From Pseudomonas sp. N40(2020) (lineage in GTDB: Bacteria > Pseudomonadota > Gammaproteobacteria > Pseudomonadales > Pseudomonadaceae), in contig NZ_JACSZV010000025.1 in the NCBI RefSeq assembly GCF_014472415.1, positions 30,167 to 94,166 of the forward strand: 64,000 nt of DNA. The letters run 5' to 3'. Position numbers and translations under genes: made by a program. Below the pieces are notes generated by a model, which had not been told where the DNA came from, searched no databases, and worked only from the letters and a program-made list of their open reading frames with translations. This document shows positions 61,920 through 64,000 of this stretch, one piece after another. Positions within the stretch are counted from its first letter, which is position 1; each line of letters begins with the position of its first letter.

Positions 61920-63593
61920 TCAATCTTCGCGATAGCGACGCAGTTTCAGCTGCTTACCGGCAACGCGAGTGTCCTTCAGCTTGGTCAGGAGTTTGTCCAG
62001 ACCATCTTCCGGCAGCTCAACGAGGCTGAAGCTGTCACGCACCTGAATGCGACCGATCGCTTCACGGGCCAGACCACCTTCGTTGAGGATGGCGCCCAGC
62101 AGGTTCTTGGCGGCGATACCGTCACGCGCACCCAGCGCGGTACGGCAACGAGCACGGCCTTCGCCCAAAGGCATTGGCGCACGACGCTCGCGATCACCAC
62201 GATCCGGACGATCACCGGTACGCTCAGGACGGTCGCCACGCGGTGCGTTGTTCGGCACCAGTGGACGTTCCTTCTCGATTGCAGCCAGGTTCAGCGCTTG
62301 ACCGTTAGTGGCCTTGCGCAGCAGAGCAGCAGCCAGAGCACGCGGGGTGCAGCCGATGTCAGCGGTCAGACGATCGAGCAGTTCACCGTGAGTCGATTCG
62401 GCATCAGCGACCAGCGGCGACAGGCTGTTGGTCAGTTTCTTGATGCGCGCATCGAGAACAGCCTGAGCGTCCGGCAGACGAACTTCAGCCACTTTCTGAC
62501 CGGTTACACGCTCGATCACTTGCAGCATGCGGCGCTCACGCGGAGTGACCAGCAGCAGCGCACGACCTTCGCGACCGGCACGGCCGGTACGGCCGATACG
62601 GTGAACGTAGGATTCCGGATCGTACGGCATGTCCACGTTGAAAACGTGGGTGATGCGCGGAACGTCCAGACCACGAGCAGCAACGTCGGTCGCAACAACG
62701 ATGTCCAGACGGCCATCCTTGAGCGAGTCGATCACGCGCTCACGCTGGTTCTGAGCGATGTCACCGTTCAGCGCAGCGGCTTTGTAGCCTTTGGCGTCCA
62801 GGGCACTGGCCAGATCCAGGGTCGCTTGCTTGGTGCGCACGAACATGATCAGAGCGTCGAAGTCTTCCACTTCCAGCAAGCTGAGAACGGCCGAAGTCTT
62901 CTGGTCAGCGTGAACCAACAGGTGAGCCTGTTCGATCGCGGTAACGGTCTGGGTCTTGGTCTGGATCTTGACGTGTTGCGGATCGCGCAGGTGGCGTTCG
63001 GCAATGGCGCGGATCGACTGCGGCAGGGTAGCCGAGAACAGAACGGTCTGACGGGTCGCTGGCAGAGCCTTGAAGATGACTTCCAGGTCATCCATGAAGC
63101 CCAGCTTCAACATTTCGTCAGCTTCGTCGAGGACCAGGTGGTTCACGGTCGACAGCACTTTCTCGTCGCGACGCAGGTGGTCACACAGACGACCCGGGGT
63201 AGCGACAACGATCTGCGCGCCATTACGGATTGCTTTCAGTTGCGGGCCCATCGGCGCGCCGCCGTAAACGGCCACAACGGTGACGCCTGGCATTTGCTTG
63301 GCGTAGGTTTCAAAAGCGGTTGCTACTTGCAGCGCCAACTCTCGGGTTGGCGCCAGGATCAGGGCTTGCGGTTCGCGCTTGGCAGGATCGATGCGGTGCA
63401 GAATAGGCAGAGCGAACGCGGCGGTTTTACCGGTACCGGTTTGCGCCTGGCCAATCATGTCCTGGCCGGCCATGATGATCGGGATCGATTGCTGCTGAAT
63501 CGCCGAAGGCTCTTCGTAGCCGGTCGCTGCGACGGCTGCAAGAATATTCGGGTTAAGATTAAAAGCGGCGAATCCGCCGGTTTCCTGGGTCAT
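61920..63593 (-). CDS. deaD: DEAD-box RNA helicase DeaD/CsdA
   Basis: 557 residues. Q motif region FAAFNLNPNILAAVAATGYE, Walker A AQTGTGKTAAFALPIL, PTRELALQVA, DEAD box VLDEADEMLKLGF, SAT in VLFSATLP, then ATDVAARGLDVPRITHV and HRIGRTGRAGREG. A C-terminal RNA-binding domain (DbpA-like; RDSFSLVELPEDGLDKLLTK) closes it, as in CsdA. Unwinds RNA in ribosome assembly and mRNA turnover, especially in the cold. ATG at 63593 has GAGG 7 bases upstream. The start codon and ribosome site are inside a hairpin of the leader. Confidence 0.94.
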   Translation of the reverse strand: MTQETGGFAAFNLNPNILAAVAATGYEEPSAIQQQSIPIIMAGQDMIGQAQTGTGKTAAFALPILHRIDPAKREPQALILAPTRELALQVATAFETYAKQMPGVTVVAVYGGAPMGPQLKAIRNGAQIVVATPGRLCDHLRRDEKVLSTVNHLVLDEADEMLKLGFMDDLEVIFKALPATRQTVLFSATLPQSIRAIAERHLRDPQHVKIQTKTQTVTAIEQAHLLVHADQKTSAVLSLLEVEDFDALIMFVRTKQATLDLASALDAKGYKAAALNGDIAQNQRERVIDSLKDGRLDIVVATDVAARGLDVPRITHVFNVDMPYDPESYVHRIGRTGRAGREGRALLLVTPRERRMLQVIERVTGQKVAEVRLPDAQAVLDARIKKLTNSLSPLVADAESTHGELLDRLTADIGCTPRALAAALLRKATNGQALNLAAIEKERPLVPNNAPRGDRPERTGDRPDRGDRERRAPMPLGEGRARCRTALGARDGIAAKNLLGAILNEGGLAREAIGRIQVRDSFSLVELPEDGLDKLLTKLKDTRVAGKQLKLRRYRED

Positions 63594-63772
63594 GGGTCTG
63601 CCTCTAAGTGCATCCGCAAAGACCCATGCTCCAAAGCTGCGCATGCCGTGTTGAGACTCAAGAGTCGCCCTGGCAGCTTTGTCGGCGGGGATTTGCGAAA
63701 ACGTATGAATGAAAAAAAAGAATCGTCCGGGAAGAGCCCGCAATGCGGACGTGCAGCCGAAGCTGACTTCGG
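63591..63772 (-). promoter_or_regulatory. Structured 5' leader of deaD
   Basis: Four hairpins, in mRNA order: HP1 63757-63772 (CCGAAG/CTTCGG), HP2 63724-63751 (CGTCCG/CGGACG), HP3 63632-63681 (9-bp CAAAGCTGC/GCAGCTTTG enclosing GACTC-AA-GAGTC), and HP4 63591-63628 (9-bp CATGGGTCT/AGACCCATG). In HP4 the start codon is paired and the GAGG ribosome site lies in the 20-base loop. This suggests control of translation by RNA structure. Confidence 0.6.
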
Positions 63773-63816
63773 GGAATTGCGCTACCTAAACGCGGCCCGG
63801 TTAAAGGCCGGCGCGC

Positions 63817-63822
63817 ACTATA
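63817..63822 (-). promoter_or_regulatory. Candidate -10 of deaD
   Basis: TATAGT on the minus strand, followed by a GC-rich stretch. No clear -35 at 17 bases. Transcription from here would give a leader of about 215 bases. The rest of 63823-63914 shows no other feature. Confidence 0.45.
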
Positions 63823-63914
63823 CCGGATTTAGCCCAAATAGGGAGCTTTTTTTATTGCCTGAATGCGTGTGTCACCGCTGTGTAACGGGGTTTTGCGGAT
63901 AATCGTGCGAAGGT

Positions 63915-64000
63915 CTATTTTTCAAAGGCCCGGCCACGCAGGTGATGACGCTTAAACGATTCATCGATCTGCGGCATACCGTCGCTGCACCCGCCCTTCC
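63915..64000 (-). CDS. C-terminal end of an unidentified protein (cut by window edge)
   Basis: On the minus strand an open frame enters at the window edge and ends with TAG at 63915-63917. The visible C terminus reads KGGCSDGMPQIDESFKRHHL followed by RGRAFEK. Codon use is like the neighbours. Too little is visible to name the protein. Confidence 0.5.
   Translation of the reverse strand, partial: KGGCSDGMPQIDESFKRHHLRGRAFEK

Overview
The window is a stretch of chromosome from a fluorescent pseudomonad, most likely of the Pseudomonas fluorescens group. The evidence is a chromophore-type pyoverdine synthetase (PvdL) next to the iron-starvation sigma factor PvdS, high GC with G/C-ending codons, REP/REPIN palindromes typical of these genomes, and a gene order from sagS to deaD that follows the P. 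aeruginosa PA2824-PA2840 region as I remember it. I see no plasmid or phage module, IS element, tRNA, rRNA or CRISPR array. Nearly every gene is core or lineage-core.

Layout. (1) 1-15.5 kb is a pyoverdine block: a cut-off alpha/beta hydrolase, the 13-kb pvdL, pvdS under a Fur-box promoter, and a GNAT acetyltransferase. Both pvdL and the acetyltransferase have a PvdS-type (TAAAT-N16-CGT) promoter. (2) 15.5-25.6 kb holds a periplasmic binding protein and the acyclic terpene (citronellol/geraniol) operon atuABCDEF with its divergent TetR repressor atuR and two operator palindromes. (3) 25.6-32.9 kb holds an exonuclease, ppnP, a MOSC protein, cheV, a small helical protein, a NarX-like sensor kinase/LuxR regulator pair and a YegS-like lipid kinase. 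(4) 33-35.4 kb has molybdenum cofactor genes (moaB-moeA and divergent mobA). (5) 35.5-41.9 kb has a small lipoprotein, a pseudouridine synthase with an unknown gene behind a LexA-like box, a glutaredoxin-like protein, a Kef-type antiporter, an Amt transporter and a YqjD/E/K-like envelope trio. (6) 42-56.1 kb is rich in signalling and cyclic-di-GMP genes: an EAL protein, dGTPase, a BvgA/BvgS-like pair followed by an HD-GYP phosphodiesterase, msrC and an ATPase, and the hybrid kinase sagS. (7) 56.1-64 kb is a stress block: ospR-gpx with an operator, msrB, an AlaA-like aminotransferase, htpX, tpm, an extradiol dioxygenase and the DEAD-box helicase deaD with a structured leader.

How the genes work together. 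Iron starvation relieves Fur repression of pvdS; PvdS then drives pvdL and the acetyltransferase. AtuR holds the atu operon off until a terpene intermediate appears. The 42-56 kb block joins sensory kinases to enzymes that degrade c-di-GMP. The ospR-gpx-msrB-msrC genes handle peroxide and methionine-sulfoxide damage.

Most worth a second look: four hairpins in the deaD leader, the last pairing the start codon; the 24-bp LexA-like palindrome in front of an unknown gene; the ~150-residue insert inside the HD-GYP domain next to a BvgS-like kinase; and the perfect PvdS box before the acetyltransferase.
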